Positions 1 through 6,145 of a DNA stretch of 7,872 nt are shown here, piece after piece. The translations under genes were made by a program, and so were the position numbers. Positions within the stretch are counted from its first letter, which is position 1; each line of letters opens with the position of its first letter. Source of the stretch: a bacterium (GTDB lineage: Bacteria; Cyanobacteriota; Vampirovibrionia; Obscuribacterales; Obscuribacteraceae); the NCBI GenBank assembly GCA_030431355.1, contig JAUIJG010000247.1:1-7872 (forward strand), in the 5' to 3' direction. Under the pieces are notes generated by a model. That model searched no databases, had not been told where the DNA came from, and saw nothing but the letters and a program-made list of their open reading frames with translations.

Positions 1-135
1 CTGGAATTGGAGTCAGGAGAGTATTTTTTGCTGGATCTCAAGAGGGGGCTCTACCAACCACCGGATTATTCACTGAGTTGCTATGGCGATTGTTCGATTT
101 ACTGTGCAATTACACATAGAGCCGGGAATCTTTAG
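1..135 (+). CDS. C-terminal fragment of an unrecognised protein
   Basis: Frame 1 is open from the first base and stops at TAG 133-135, giving 44 residues that begin LELESGEYFLLDLKRG and end ITHRAGNL. I do not recognise the family. The stretch has mixed charged and hydrophobic residues and two cysteines and reads like an ordinary protein tail. Frame 3 is also open from base 3 to a TAG at 117-119, so the choice of frame is not certain; frame 1 looks more protein-like. If real, it ends only 43 bases before the PLD-family gene on the same strand and could share a transcript with it. The missing upstream sequence would settle its identity. Confidence 0.35.
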   Translation: MELESGEYFLLDLKRGLYQPPDYSLSCYGDCSIYCAITHRAGNL

Positions 136-178
136 CGAATAGTATGGAGGCTAGTTGTAACGGACCGGAGAATTTCCT

Positions 179-1255
179 ATGCAGGTATTGCCTTTTCCAG
201 AAAATCAAATTGAGCAGTCTGGTGACAGACGTTCGCACCTGAGAAAGCTTATTGATGCCAATCAAGAAGTGTTTGATACCATGGTGTCAATGGAAGATAG
301 AAATCTTCGCTTGAGGAGTTTAGAAAGGCGAATTGAATCCTTAAAAGGCAAGATTGATAAGAGCTCTAAAGCTATCATGCTTCTTTCTCGAGAACAGGAG
401 TTAGTCGGCACCAAATATAACGAGATTCTGTCGCGTCAAATTGCCGGCTTGTCTTTCTCCAGCCTTGAACTCAGTGACTTGAGGAAAGACATCGATTTTC
501 GGGAATGCCGAATCAAACAGCATGAGACACGATTGAAGTCCAGTCAAAGCAGGTTAGATCTCCTTGAGAAGGGCTACTTTGAGTTGAGCCAGAATCTAGA
601 TGTGGCAATTTTTGATTTTGAGAGGCTTTGTAGCAAACTAGAGATTAATGCCGCTGAGATTCGATGGAAGTTTCCATTCTGGCAAGAAGAGCTTAAGTCT
701 TTGCCTGCGTTGGTATCAAAAAATATTTCTGTTTTGAAGCCGACCTCTTCTTCTAAAACGGAGCCGCCAAAATTTAGAGAAGTGACGATGCTATTCAATC
801 AGAAGTCATTCCAGCGTCAATTTGTAAAAGACTTAAAAAGAGCGAAGCAGTCTGTATTGATTGTTAGTCCATACCTTACGAAGTGGCGAGCTTCAGACTA
901 TTTTGACCTATTGGAAAGTCTTATCGCGCGAAATGTTCAAGTGCAGGTGATTACACGACAGCCTGAGAGTCACAGTAAAAAGGATGAGACCGGCGAAGGT
1001 GAACGCAGTCACATGGAGATGAATGCGGATTCTGTAATCGAGACATTGAAGTTGCTTGGTGTGGAGGTGTTCTTTGAGAACAACTGTCATCAAAAGATTG
1101 CGATAATTGATGGAGCGTTGACTTGGGAAGGTAGTCTCAATATCTTCAGTCATCGCAGCACCCTGGAGCAAATGCGCCGATCCCAGGGTGAGGAGATAGC
1201 CAGACAAGCCTACGAAAATGTTCGATGGATTCTAAAGAAGGATAAGTCTGCCTGA
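179..1255 (+). CDS. Coiled-coil protein with C-terminal phospholipase D-like (single HKD) domain
   Basis: This 358-residue protein has two parts. Residues about 40-150 are rich in Leu, Glu, Lys and Arg with heptad-like spacing and are probably a long coiled coil. Residues about 203-350 form a PLD-superfamily domain: a first strand (SVLIVSPYL), a second (VQVQVITRQP), then the HxKx4D signature at H304, K306 and D311, followed by G318-S319 and N321. This domain closely resembles the one I know from the C-terminus of some superfamily 1 helicases, but no helicase is present here. One HKD per chain implies a homodimeric active site, as in the Nuc and BfiI nucleases, so a nuclease or phosphodiesterase role is likely; the substrate is unknown. 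No signal peptide or membrane segment is seen, so it is probably cytoplasmic. A GGAG at 167-170 sits 8 bases before ATG 179. Its base composition (about 41% GC by hand count) is well below that of topB, suggesting transfer. A defence or DNA-processing role is inference only. Confidence 0.9.
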   Translation: MQVLPFPENQIEQSGDRRSHLRKLIDANQEVFDTMVSMEDRNLRLRSLERRIESLKGKIDKSSKAIMLLSREQELVGTKYNEILSRQIAGLSFSSLELSDLRKDIDFRECRIKQHETRLKSSQSRLDLLEKGYFELSQNLDVAIFDFERLCSKLEINAAEIRWKFPFWQEELKSLPALVSKNISVLKPTSSSKTEPPKFREVTMLFNQKSFQRQFVKDLKRAKQSVLIVSPYLTKWRASDYFDLLESLIARNVQVQVITRQPESHSKKDETGEGERSHMEMNADSVIETLKLLGVEVFFENNCHQKIAIIDGALTWEGSLNIFSHRSTLEQMRRSQGEEIARQAYENVRWILKKDKSA

Positions 1256-1262
1256 GAATACT

Positions 1263-1313
1263 CCCGGAAATACTATCTAATACCCGGAACTTCAGTCGGT
1301 AATTAACGGGTAT
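1263..1313. repeat. Short CCCGGAA direct repeats with a nearby inverted arm
   Basis: The heptamer CCCGGAA occurs at 1263-1269 and again at 1283-1289, 20 bases apart (about two helical turns). The second copy overlaps ATACCCG (1280-1286), which can pair with CGGGTAT at 1307-1313 across a 20-base loop. The elements lie in the gap between the PLD gene and the next gene and could be regulator-binding sites. Each is short enough to arise by chance, so this is a weak call. Confidence 0.25.
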
Positions 1314-1323
1314 ATGAGATCAT

Positions 1324-1351
1324 CGCTTTCAAATAGAATGGTTTGAAAGCG
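1324..1351. promoter_or_regulatory. Perfect 10-bp inverted repeat / hairpin ahead of the Cys-domain gene
   Basis: CGCTTTCAAA at 1324-1333 is the exact reverse complement of TTTGAAAGCG at 1342-1351, with an 8-base loop (TAGAATGG). It ends 9 bases before the ribosome binding site (GGGAG 1361-1365) of the gene starting at 1375. No T-run follows on either strand, so it does not look like an intrinsic terminator. It could be a dimeric-repressor operator or an RNA hairpin in the leader. The symmetry is directly visible; the function is inferred. Confidence 0.55.
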
Positions 1352-1374
1352 CCGAAACGCGGGAGTCGATTGTC

Positions 1375-2157
1375 ATGCCAGAATCAATTTTAAACAGCGC
1401 TGAGGACTCGACTAGTTCGGCAGAGGCGGAAGTTTCTCAAATGACTGGTAGCTCTTCTCTTCTGGATAATCTGGTTATCGCCTCTCCCTGTTCAGTATCC
1501 TGGGATACGATGAACCTTACCGAGGACGAGAGAAAGCGGCTTTGCAAGCAGTGTGATAAGCATGTTTATGATCTATCCGGCATGACTAGTGACGAAGCCG
1601 AGTCGTTATTGCGCACCGGAGGCGACAAGATCTGTGTCAATTTTTACCAGCGTCCAGATGGCAGGGTAATGACCGATGATTGTCCTGCCGCTTTGAGGGC
1701 TTTGAAAAAGAGATATAGAAAGATCGCTTCTCTGCTTGTCGGTCTGCTCGCTTCGCTATTTAACTTCAGCCCCGTGAAGGCTCAGAGTCCGCCCAGACTT
1801 GGGGGGAAACCCTGTGTCAGGGTTCCGGATACAGTGAATAACAAAATTTATGATCAATCTGTTTACGGCAAGAAAAATGTGGACAAGCTATATGCCCTGT
1901 CAGGGCATTGGCTCAAGACAACTCCAAAGCAGGGGATCTTAAGGGTGACAGTAGGTTCCTCTGGGAAGGTGGAAGATTGTGTTGTTCTGCGAAGCACCGG
2001 GGATGTTAAAAACGATAATTTGCTGGTTAATGAGATTAAAAAGACCCGGCTCTCGGTCTTTTCCAAAACTGAAAAGAGAAAGTTTTTGCTCCTTGATTTT
2101 TCCCGACAGAAAGAGAAGAAGGGCAAAAAGAGTACATATATCGGTATCCCAAAATAG
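1375..2157 (+). CDS. Predicted single-pass membrane protein: Cys-rich N-terminal domain plus TonB C-terminal-like domain
   Basis: The protein has 260 residues. Residues about 34-108 form a compact Cys-rich module: PCSVSWDTM, then CKQC (C57, C60), a YDLSGM segment, KICVNFY (C87), RPDGRVMTDDCP (C103). I know this pattern from many environmental bacteria, where it is an uncharacterised N-terminal domain; the cysteines could bind zinc or act as a redox switch. Basic residues (KKRYRK) then precede a hydrophobic stretch at about 117-136 ending VKAQ, which may be a membrane anchor or an internal signal sequence. Residues about 185-230 (GILRVTVGSSGKVEDCVVLRSTG and following) resemble the TonB C-terminal fold, and the tail is Lys-rich. 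The inferred topology is Cys domain inside and C-terminal domain in the periplasm. ATG 1375 is supported by GGGAG at 1361-1365, 9 bases upstream. The gene converges on topB. The role is unknown; signal transfer or envelope scaffolding is possible. No TonB partners (ExbB/ExbD) are nearby. Confidence 0.88.
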   Translation: MPESILNSAEDSTSSAEAEVSQMTGSSSLLDNLVIASPCSVSWDTMNLTEDERKRLCKQCDKHVYDLSGMTSDEAESLLRTGGDKICVNFYQRPDGRVMTDDCPAALRALKKRYRKIASLLVGLLASLFNFSPVKAQSPPRLGGKPCVRVPDTVNNKIYDQSVYGKKNVDKLYALSGHWLKTTPKQGILRVTVGSSGKVEDCVVLRSTGDVKNDNLLVNEIKKTRLSVFSKTEKRKFLLLDFSRQKEKKGKKSTYIGIPK

Positions 2158-2216
2158 AAGCAACCATCGTACTGCTGCCGGGCTCATGTGATTCTTGTCT
2201 GGAGATTTCGCCCTGG

Positions 2217-4826
2217 TTAGTGTGCCTGGGTGGCTTGTGGTGAGGAGGCAGCAGAGCCCGGCTGAACTGGTGGTGCCTTGGCATCACCGTTTTGCGGTGG
2301 GCTGAAATCGTTTTCGAATCGAAGTCTAACTTTAAACTCTTCGTTTACAACCAGGCAGGCATCATAGGTGCCGTTGCCGGACTTCTTCTTGAAGCCCTTT
2401 ATCAGTCCGGTCTCTTTCTTGAGCACCAGGGCTTTTATCTCTTCGTCCGTCAGCTCTTTTCCATACACCTCTCGCCAGATGGAGAAATTGCAGCCTTCTT
2501 GCCAGCGACTACAACCGGCCCCTTTTGGAGTACTGCGGACGGTGCCTTCTTTCGATTCACTCTTGCATCGGGGGCATGGACCAAAAGCCGTGGCATCTCC
2601 TCTGGGGGAGTCGTCAAATTTGAGACGAACCTTAAACTCTTCATTCAAAGTCAATTTGGCTGAGTAAGTTCCATTGCCTGATTTTTTCTTGAAGCCTTTT
2701 ATCTCTTTTGTCTCACCCTTTTTAACCAGCTCATTGATCTGGCTGTCTGTCAGCTTCTTCCCGTAGACTTCCCGCCAGACGGAAAAATTACAACCTTCTT
2801 GCCACTGGCTGCATCCGGCTCCTTTCGGTGTCTCTCGAACCACACCTTCTTTGCATTTCGGGCAGGGACCGATCTCTTTTCTATTGCTCTGGAAAGAGTT
2901 TCCGTTTCCATCTTTACCGGCACTGCCACCATTTCCACCTCTTGTGCTGCCGTTTCCAAAACGTTTTAGTGGATTGGTAGAGCTTAGAACAGCGGGGAGA
3001 ATCTCCTCAACAAAAGTGGCGATATCCTTGTCGAAGGAAGTCTTGGTCAATTTCTCATCTTGCATGTCCGCCAGCATCTGCTCCCAGTTGGCGGTGAGGG
3101 ATATGTTCTTCAACTGGTCCTGGACCTGGTCTATGAGTGCCATACCCTTCTCCGTCGGGATCAGAGTTTTTTTCTGGCGGGTTATATAACCAGTTCGCAA
3201 GAGTCTTTCAATAATTGCTGCTCTGGTGGCGGGTGTACCCAGCCCCTTCTGTTTCATATAGGCCGCCAGATCTTCATCATCCAGCTCCTTGCCGGCGTTT
3301 TTCATGGCTGTTAGAAGAGAGGCGTCATCGTAGGGCTTGGGAGGGCTGGTTTTGCCGTTCTTTATCTCAACCTTCTGTTTAGGTACGCTTTGATCTTTAC
3401 TCAATGGTGGCAGCTGTTGTTGTTCGTCTTTCTTCGCGCCTTTTTTCTTGCCGCTTCCGGTGGTGGCAGCACCCGGGTCGATTATGGTCCAACCTTTGTC
3501 TTTTATCACCACTCCCTGGGCTCTAAAAGAATGCTCGCCAAGCTTTAGAATAGCCGTGGTCTCATCTCTTATTTCAGGTGGAAGAAAAACACTCATAAAT
3601 CTTGTGGACACGAGTTGATAGATGTTTTTCTGCTCCGGCGACAAATTGCCTGGTGCGGTTTTATTGGTGGGAATGATGGCATGGTGATCGGTGAGCTTGC
3701 TGTTGTTGACGTAGCTCTTACCAAGTTTGGACTTTAGTAAGCCCACTTCGATTTTGCCCGCTTCAATAGATTGCTCTTTCAGGGCTTCCACAGCCACCGC
3801 GGAAGTGGTTGGTGCTTTCAGGACAGCGGAGAGAACTCCGGGTAACTCCGGGACAATATCAGTGGACAGATATCTAGACTCTGTTCTGGGATAAGAGAGT
3901 ATTTTATGGGTTTCGTAGAGGCTCTGGGCTATGTCCAGGGTCTTCTGAGCCGTGTACCCGAAGCGTTTGTTGGCGTCTTTTTGCAGGGTGAGAAGGTCGT
4001 AAAGACCGGGGGGATTCATTCTCTTTTCCACGGTGGAGACGGATGATACCACCCCTTCGGAAAGCGGTTTCACCGCATCCAGAATTTTCTTGGCCGAGTC
4101 TTTGTCTTTCAGCCTTGTTTTTGGCTTTTCGCCGGGAGTTATGTACTTTGCCTTGAAGCCAGGTTCGAAGGTGGAAATAACTTCAAAAAATTCATCGGCG
4201 TTGAAACTTTCGATTGCTTTTTGTCTCTCCACCATCAATGCCAGGGTAGGAGTCTGCACCCTGCCTATGGTGCAGAGCTGCTTGTTAATGATGGTATAGG
4301 CTCTGGTGAAGTTAAGACCTACAATCCAGTCGGCCTGGGATCTTGCCATGGCCGCTGCGGCGAGGCTGTCGAACTCGGAAGAAGGTTTTAACTTTTTCAT
4401 GCCACTACTGATGGCGTCAGCAGTCAATGAGCTGATCCACAGTCTTTCCACCGGTTTCTTGCTACCGGTCATTTTATAGATCAGTCTGAAAATGTGCTCG
4501 CCTTCTCGACCGGCGTCTGTCGCGCAGATAATAGAGTCGGTGTCTTTAGCGAGGAAGAGGTTTTTGATCGTGGTGAACTGATTTCTTGTCTTAGGCTCTA
4601 CTCTATATTTCCAGGTTTCCGGGATCATCGGTAGTTGGTTCAGTCGCCAGGGTTTTCCCCAATCCGAATTCATAGTCTCCGGTTCGGCTTGACTGACCAG
4701 ATGCCCGAAGGCGTATGTGACCCTGTAACCGCCACCTTCAAAGTAGCCGTCTCGCTTCTGATTGGCACCGATAACGGCTGCAATATCTCGTGCTACTGAG
4801 GGTTTTTCGGCAAGGATTACTTTCAT
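2217..4826 (-). CDS. topB: DNA topoisomerase III (type IA)
   Basis: This 869-residue type IA topoisomerase cuts one DNA strand through a 5'-phosphotyrosine, passes the other strand and reseals; TopB chiefly unlinks replication and recombination intermediates. An N-terminal Toprim domain begins LAEKPSVA (E7) and has DAGREGE with D104, E108 and E110 as likely metal and catalytic residues. The nucleophile is Y312 in SYPRTES. DHHAIIPT (380-387) and GLGTPATRAAIIERL (from 528) are further family hallmarks. DAGREGE rather than DADREGE matches the Bacillus-type TopB group. After a Gly/Asn-rich linker (about 622-648) come two topoisomerase C-terminal repeats, each with four cysteines (655, 658, 672, 679 and 751, 754, 772, 779) that probably bind zinc, and a Pro/Ala/Gln tail. 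ATG 4826 is chosen because the known family starts with MK; a TTG at 4829 abuts it and a TAA lies directly upstream at 4832-4830. The Shine-Dalgarno is weak. Motifs are complete, so it should be active. Confidence 0.97.
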   Translation of the reverse strand: MKVILAEKPSVARDIAAVIGANQKRDGYFEGGGYRVTYAFGHLVSQAEPETMNSDWGKPWRLNQLPMIPETWKYRVEPKTRNQFTTIKNLFLAKDTDSIICATDAGREGEHIFRLIYKMTGSKKPVERLWISSLTADAISSGMKKLKPSSEFDSLAAAAMARSQADWIVGLNFTRAYTIINKQLCTIGRVQTPTLALMVERQKAIESFNADEFFEVISTFEPGFKAKYITPGEKPKTRLKDKDSAKKILDAVKPLSEGVVSSVSTVEKRMNPPGLYDLLTLQKDANKRFGYTAQKTLDIAQSLYETHKILSYPRTESRYLSTDIVPELPGVLSAVLKAPTTSAVAVEALKEQSIEAGKIEVGLLKSKLGKSYVNNSKLTDHHAIIPTNKTAPGNLSPEQKNIYQLVSTRFMSVFLPPEIRDETTAILKLGEHSFRAQGVVIKDKGWTIIDPGAATTGSGKKKGAKKDEQQQLPPLSKDQSVPKQKVEIKNGKTSPPKPYDDASLLTAMKNAGKELDDEDLAAYMKQKGLGTPATRAAIIERLLRTGYITRQKKTLIPTEKGMALIDQVQDQLKNISLTANWEQMLADMQDEKLTKTSFDKDIATFVEEILPAVLSSTNPLKRFGNGSTRGGNGGSAGKDGNGNSFQSNRKEIGPCPKCKEGVVRETPKGAGCSQWQEGCNFSVWREVYGKKLTDSQINELVKKGETKEIKGFKKKSGNGTYSAKLTLNEEFKVRLKFDDSPRGDATAFGPCPRCKSESKEGTVRSTPKGAGCSRWQEGCNFSIWREVYGKELTDEEIKALVLKKETGLIKGFKKKSGNGTYDACLVVNEEFKVRLRFENDFSPPQNGDAKAPPVQPGSAASSPQATQAH
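2316..2585 (-). repeat. TopB C-terminal repeat 2 (Cys4)
   Basis: This encodes the second copy of the TopB C-terminal repeat, with CPRC and the segment GCSRWQEGCNFSIWREVYG. It is nearly identical in protein to copy 1 (2613-2870), but many third positions differ, which points to an old duplication kept under selection rather than a recent tandem duplication. Confidence 0.8.
2613..2870 (-). repeat. TopB C-terminal repeat 1 (Cys4)
   Basis: This encodes the first TopB C-terminal repeat: CPKC, then GCSQWQEGCNFSVWREVYG, then GFKKKSGNGTY and a strand EEFKVRLKF. The CxxC...Cx6C pattern suggests a zinc ribbon that helps hold single-stranded DNA. It is separated from copy 2 by about nine residues. Confidence 0.8.
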
Positions 4827-4882
4827 CAATTAACTCGCAGGATATACCGGGCTTCAACAAACAAAGACAATGGGTTTGCCCG

Positions 4883-4912
4883 ATTATAGGCTTGCAAGAT
4901 TGATATCGTCGA
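4883..4912 (-). promoter_or_regulatory. Probable sigma-70 promoter of topB
   Basis: On the minus strand a perfect -10 TATAAT (4888-4883) lies 18 bases from TCGACG (4912-4907), which matches 4 of 6 positions of TTGACA. Transcription would begin near 4876, leaving a leader of about 50 bases before ATG 4826. It would let topB be expressed independently of the lipoprotein gene upstream on the same strand. Confidence 0.5.
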
Positions 4913-4981
4913 GAATTCCAACACCTGGTGTATATATCAAAAAGGGACAATTAATCTAAGTTTTTCGGATTTAAAACAGGC

Positions 4982-5026
4982 TATATTGACCGGCTAAAAA
5001 TCTGATAGACGAAATATATTGACCGG
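4982..5026. repeat. Two copies of TATATTGACCGG, 33 bases apart
   Basis: The 12-mer TATATTGACCGG occurs at 4982-4993 and 5015-5026. The 33-base start-to-start distance is close to three helical turns. The second copy overlaps a small palindrome, CCGGA-TAT-TCCGG, at 5023-5035. The pair lies just after the stop of the lipoprotein gene and about 100 bases upstream of the probable topB promoter. It could be an operator pair read by a multimeric regulator, or a leftover of local duplication. Confidence 0.45.
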
Positions 5027-5048
5027 ATATTCCGGCGCTCCGGCGAAA

Positions 5049-5975
5049 TCACTTCTTCTTCTTTTTGTCGAAGTGATATTCGAATAGGTCTTCAATATCG
5101 TTGCTACCCGGGGTAAAGAGGGTGAACTCTGTTACGCCTTTTACCACTTTGTAGGGCGGAACTTTGAATAGGCTCATGTCAACCTCTGTTTCGCGTAGTC
5201 TCAGGGTCTCCAGAGCCAGCCCCCAGTCCGAGCTTTTGGTCAGCTGTTTTCTGTATTCAACCTTGAGCGGATAGCCGTATTTAGCGTCGTAGAAGAAATT
5301 TATGGCATAGCTTTTCACCAGGCTGGGTGGAGCTTCTATTTTTGAAGTCAGGGTGTAGCGCATTACCGGGAACTCTTGCCTCATGAAGCCCTCTAATATT
5401 TGGCATTCATAACCGTTTAGCCTGGTCTTTCCGGCCGGCTTTATAGTTCTTGAAAGTAGAAGTCGGTCGTAGTTGAAGAGATTGCTGAAGGGATATGGGG
5501 TATCCGTGCCCCAGATCAAGCAAGTGCCGCTCTCTTTGCTTAGAAAATAGACCTTATCGTGGGGAGGTTTGTGAATACTCTGAACAACACCGTTGTCGAC
5601 GAAGGCATAGTCTTTGTTGAAGATTATCTTCGTCTTTCCGAAAGATTCGCTCGAAGCTGTGATCTCAAGAGCTTTGATTTTGATTCCTGTGTCTTTTGCA
5701 TTTGTGGTGCCAGAAGCCGCCGCCTTCTTCTGGGGGCTATCCTGCTTTTTAATGGAAGCTTCTTTTAACTCTTTTGGGCTCTTCTCTCCCCCTTTTGCAG
5801 AGGCATCGCCTGACGGCTTTGTTTCCGTTGACTCCCGGGAGCAAGAACTTATAAAAATGGACGAAAGCGGAATTAGAATTGCGATTATCAAAAGAAGCAG
5901 AATCCGGCTAAGATCCCCGAACAGGGCTTGGCCCCCAGGGGTACTTTCTCTTGTTTTGGACCGTCCAGGCGCCAT
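5049..5975 (-). CDS. Predicted lipoprotein, LolA/DUF4412-like in appearance
   Basis: From ATG 5975 the protein has 308 residues. It begins with a basic n-region and a long hydrophobic stretch (SRILLLLIIAILIPL), ending in a lipobox-like ISSC with the candidate lipidated cysteine at residue 45. A low-complexity Lys/Ser/Ala/Glu linker (about 46-95) would tether the globular part at the membrane surface. That part (about 97-300) has alternating strands, GYECQILEG, YGYPLKVEYR and a closing MSLFKVPPYKVV. This is the layout I expect from LolA-fold outer-membrane-sorting or DUF4412-type proteins, but I cannot assign a family firmly. It ends in five lysines. The frame stays open to ATG 6059, but starts there would put an odd 28-residue polar extension before the signal. 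ATG 5975 has AAGGA 10 bases upstream; another internal ATG (6011) is also possible. It diverges from the DUF3386-like gene across 170 bases, and both encode exported proteins of similar size. Confidence 0.85.
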   Translation of the reverse strand: MAPGRSKTRESTPGGQALFGDLSRILLLLIIAILIPLSSIFISSCSRESTETKPSGDASAKGGEKSPKELKEASIKKQDSPQKKAAASGTTNAKDTGIKIKALEITASSESFGKTKIIFNKDYAFVDNGVVQSIHKPPHDKVYFLSKESGTCLIWGTDTPYPFSNLFNYDRLLLSRTIKPAGKTRLNGYECQILEGFMRQEFPVMRYTLTSKIEAPPSLVKSYAINFFYDAKYGYPLKVEYRKQLTKSSDWGLALETLRLRETEVDMSLFKVPPYKVVKGVTEFTLFTPGSNDIEDLFEYHFDKKKKK

Positions 5976-5985
5976 GCCGTTTTTT

Positions 5986-5990
5986 TCCTT
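5986..5990 (-). promoter_or_regulatory. Ribosome binding site supporting start 5975
   Basis: The minus strand reads AAGGA at 5990-5986, 10 bases before ATG 5975. The farther start at 6059 has only a weak GGATA upstream, so this site favours the shorter protein. Confidence 0.5.
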
Positions 5991-6070
5991 CTTGCCGTGT
6001 TCGGGAACCATTGCACCTACTGTTCCACGGGGCTTCATATAATACAACGTTGCGGTCATTATCCATAGGC

Positions 6071-6076
6071 TATAAT
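6071..6076 (+). promoter_or_regulatory. Possible -10 box for the DUF3386-like gene
   Basis: A perfect TATAAT lies at 6071-6076, 70 bases before the start codon. The only -35-like hexamer is TTGCGG at 6050-6055, with a short 15-base spacer, so the promoter is weakly supported. A second TATAAT at 6038-6043 and a CAACGTTG palindrome at 6045-6052 lie in the same divergent region. Confidence 0.3.
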
Positions 6077-6130
6077 CAGCTGGCCTGTTTGTCCTATCTT
6101 CGGGGTATTGAGCAGGCGTATTTTGAAAGC

Positions 6131-6138
6131 GAGGGGAG
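6131..6138 (+). promoter_or_regulatory. Strong ribosome binding site setting a GTG start
   Basis: GAGGGGAG lies 7 bases upstream of GTG 6146. It is the best Shine-Dalgarno in the region and decides the start of the gene that follows; the open frame itself extends back to an ATG at 5951, which has no comparable site. Confidence 0.7.
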
Positions 6139-6145
6139 ATTTAAG

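Noticed and set aside
1324..1351. The hairpin as a rho-independent terminator of the PLD gene
   Set aside because: No T-run follows the stem on either strand, and the stem is not GC-rich.
2158..2216. Bidirectional terminator between the converging genes
   Set aside because: I found no stem longer than four or five bases and no T-run in this 59-base gap.
2177..2262. 9-bp inverted repeat GCCGGGCTC / GAGCCCGGC across the topB stop
   Set aside because: The arms are 68 bases apart, one is inside topB coding sequence, and several such pairs are expected by chance in this window.
2292..2663. Open + strand frame of 123 codons opposite topB (and similar ones at 2851-3189 and 4033-4299)
   Set aside because: They lie antisense to strongly conserved topB codons, have no ribosome binding site and no recognisable protein pattern.
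179..4826. PLD gene, Cys-domain gene and topB as one DNA-processing system
   Set aside because: topB is on the opposite strand with its own probable promoter, the Cys-domain protein appears to be a membrane protein, and the PLD gene has a different base composition.
5951..6145. Extra 65 N-terminal residues on the DUF3386-like protein
   Set aside because: They overlap the lipoprotein gene, lack a ribosome binding site, and would bury the signal sequence far from the N-terminus.
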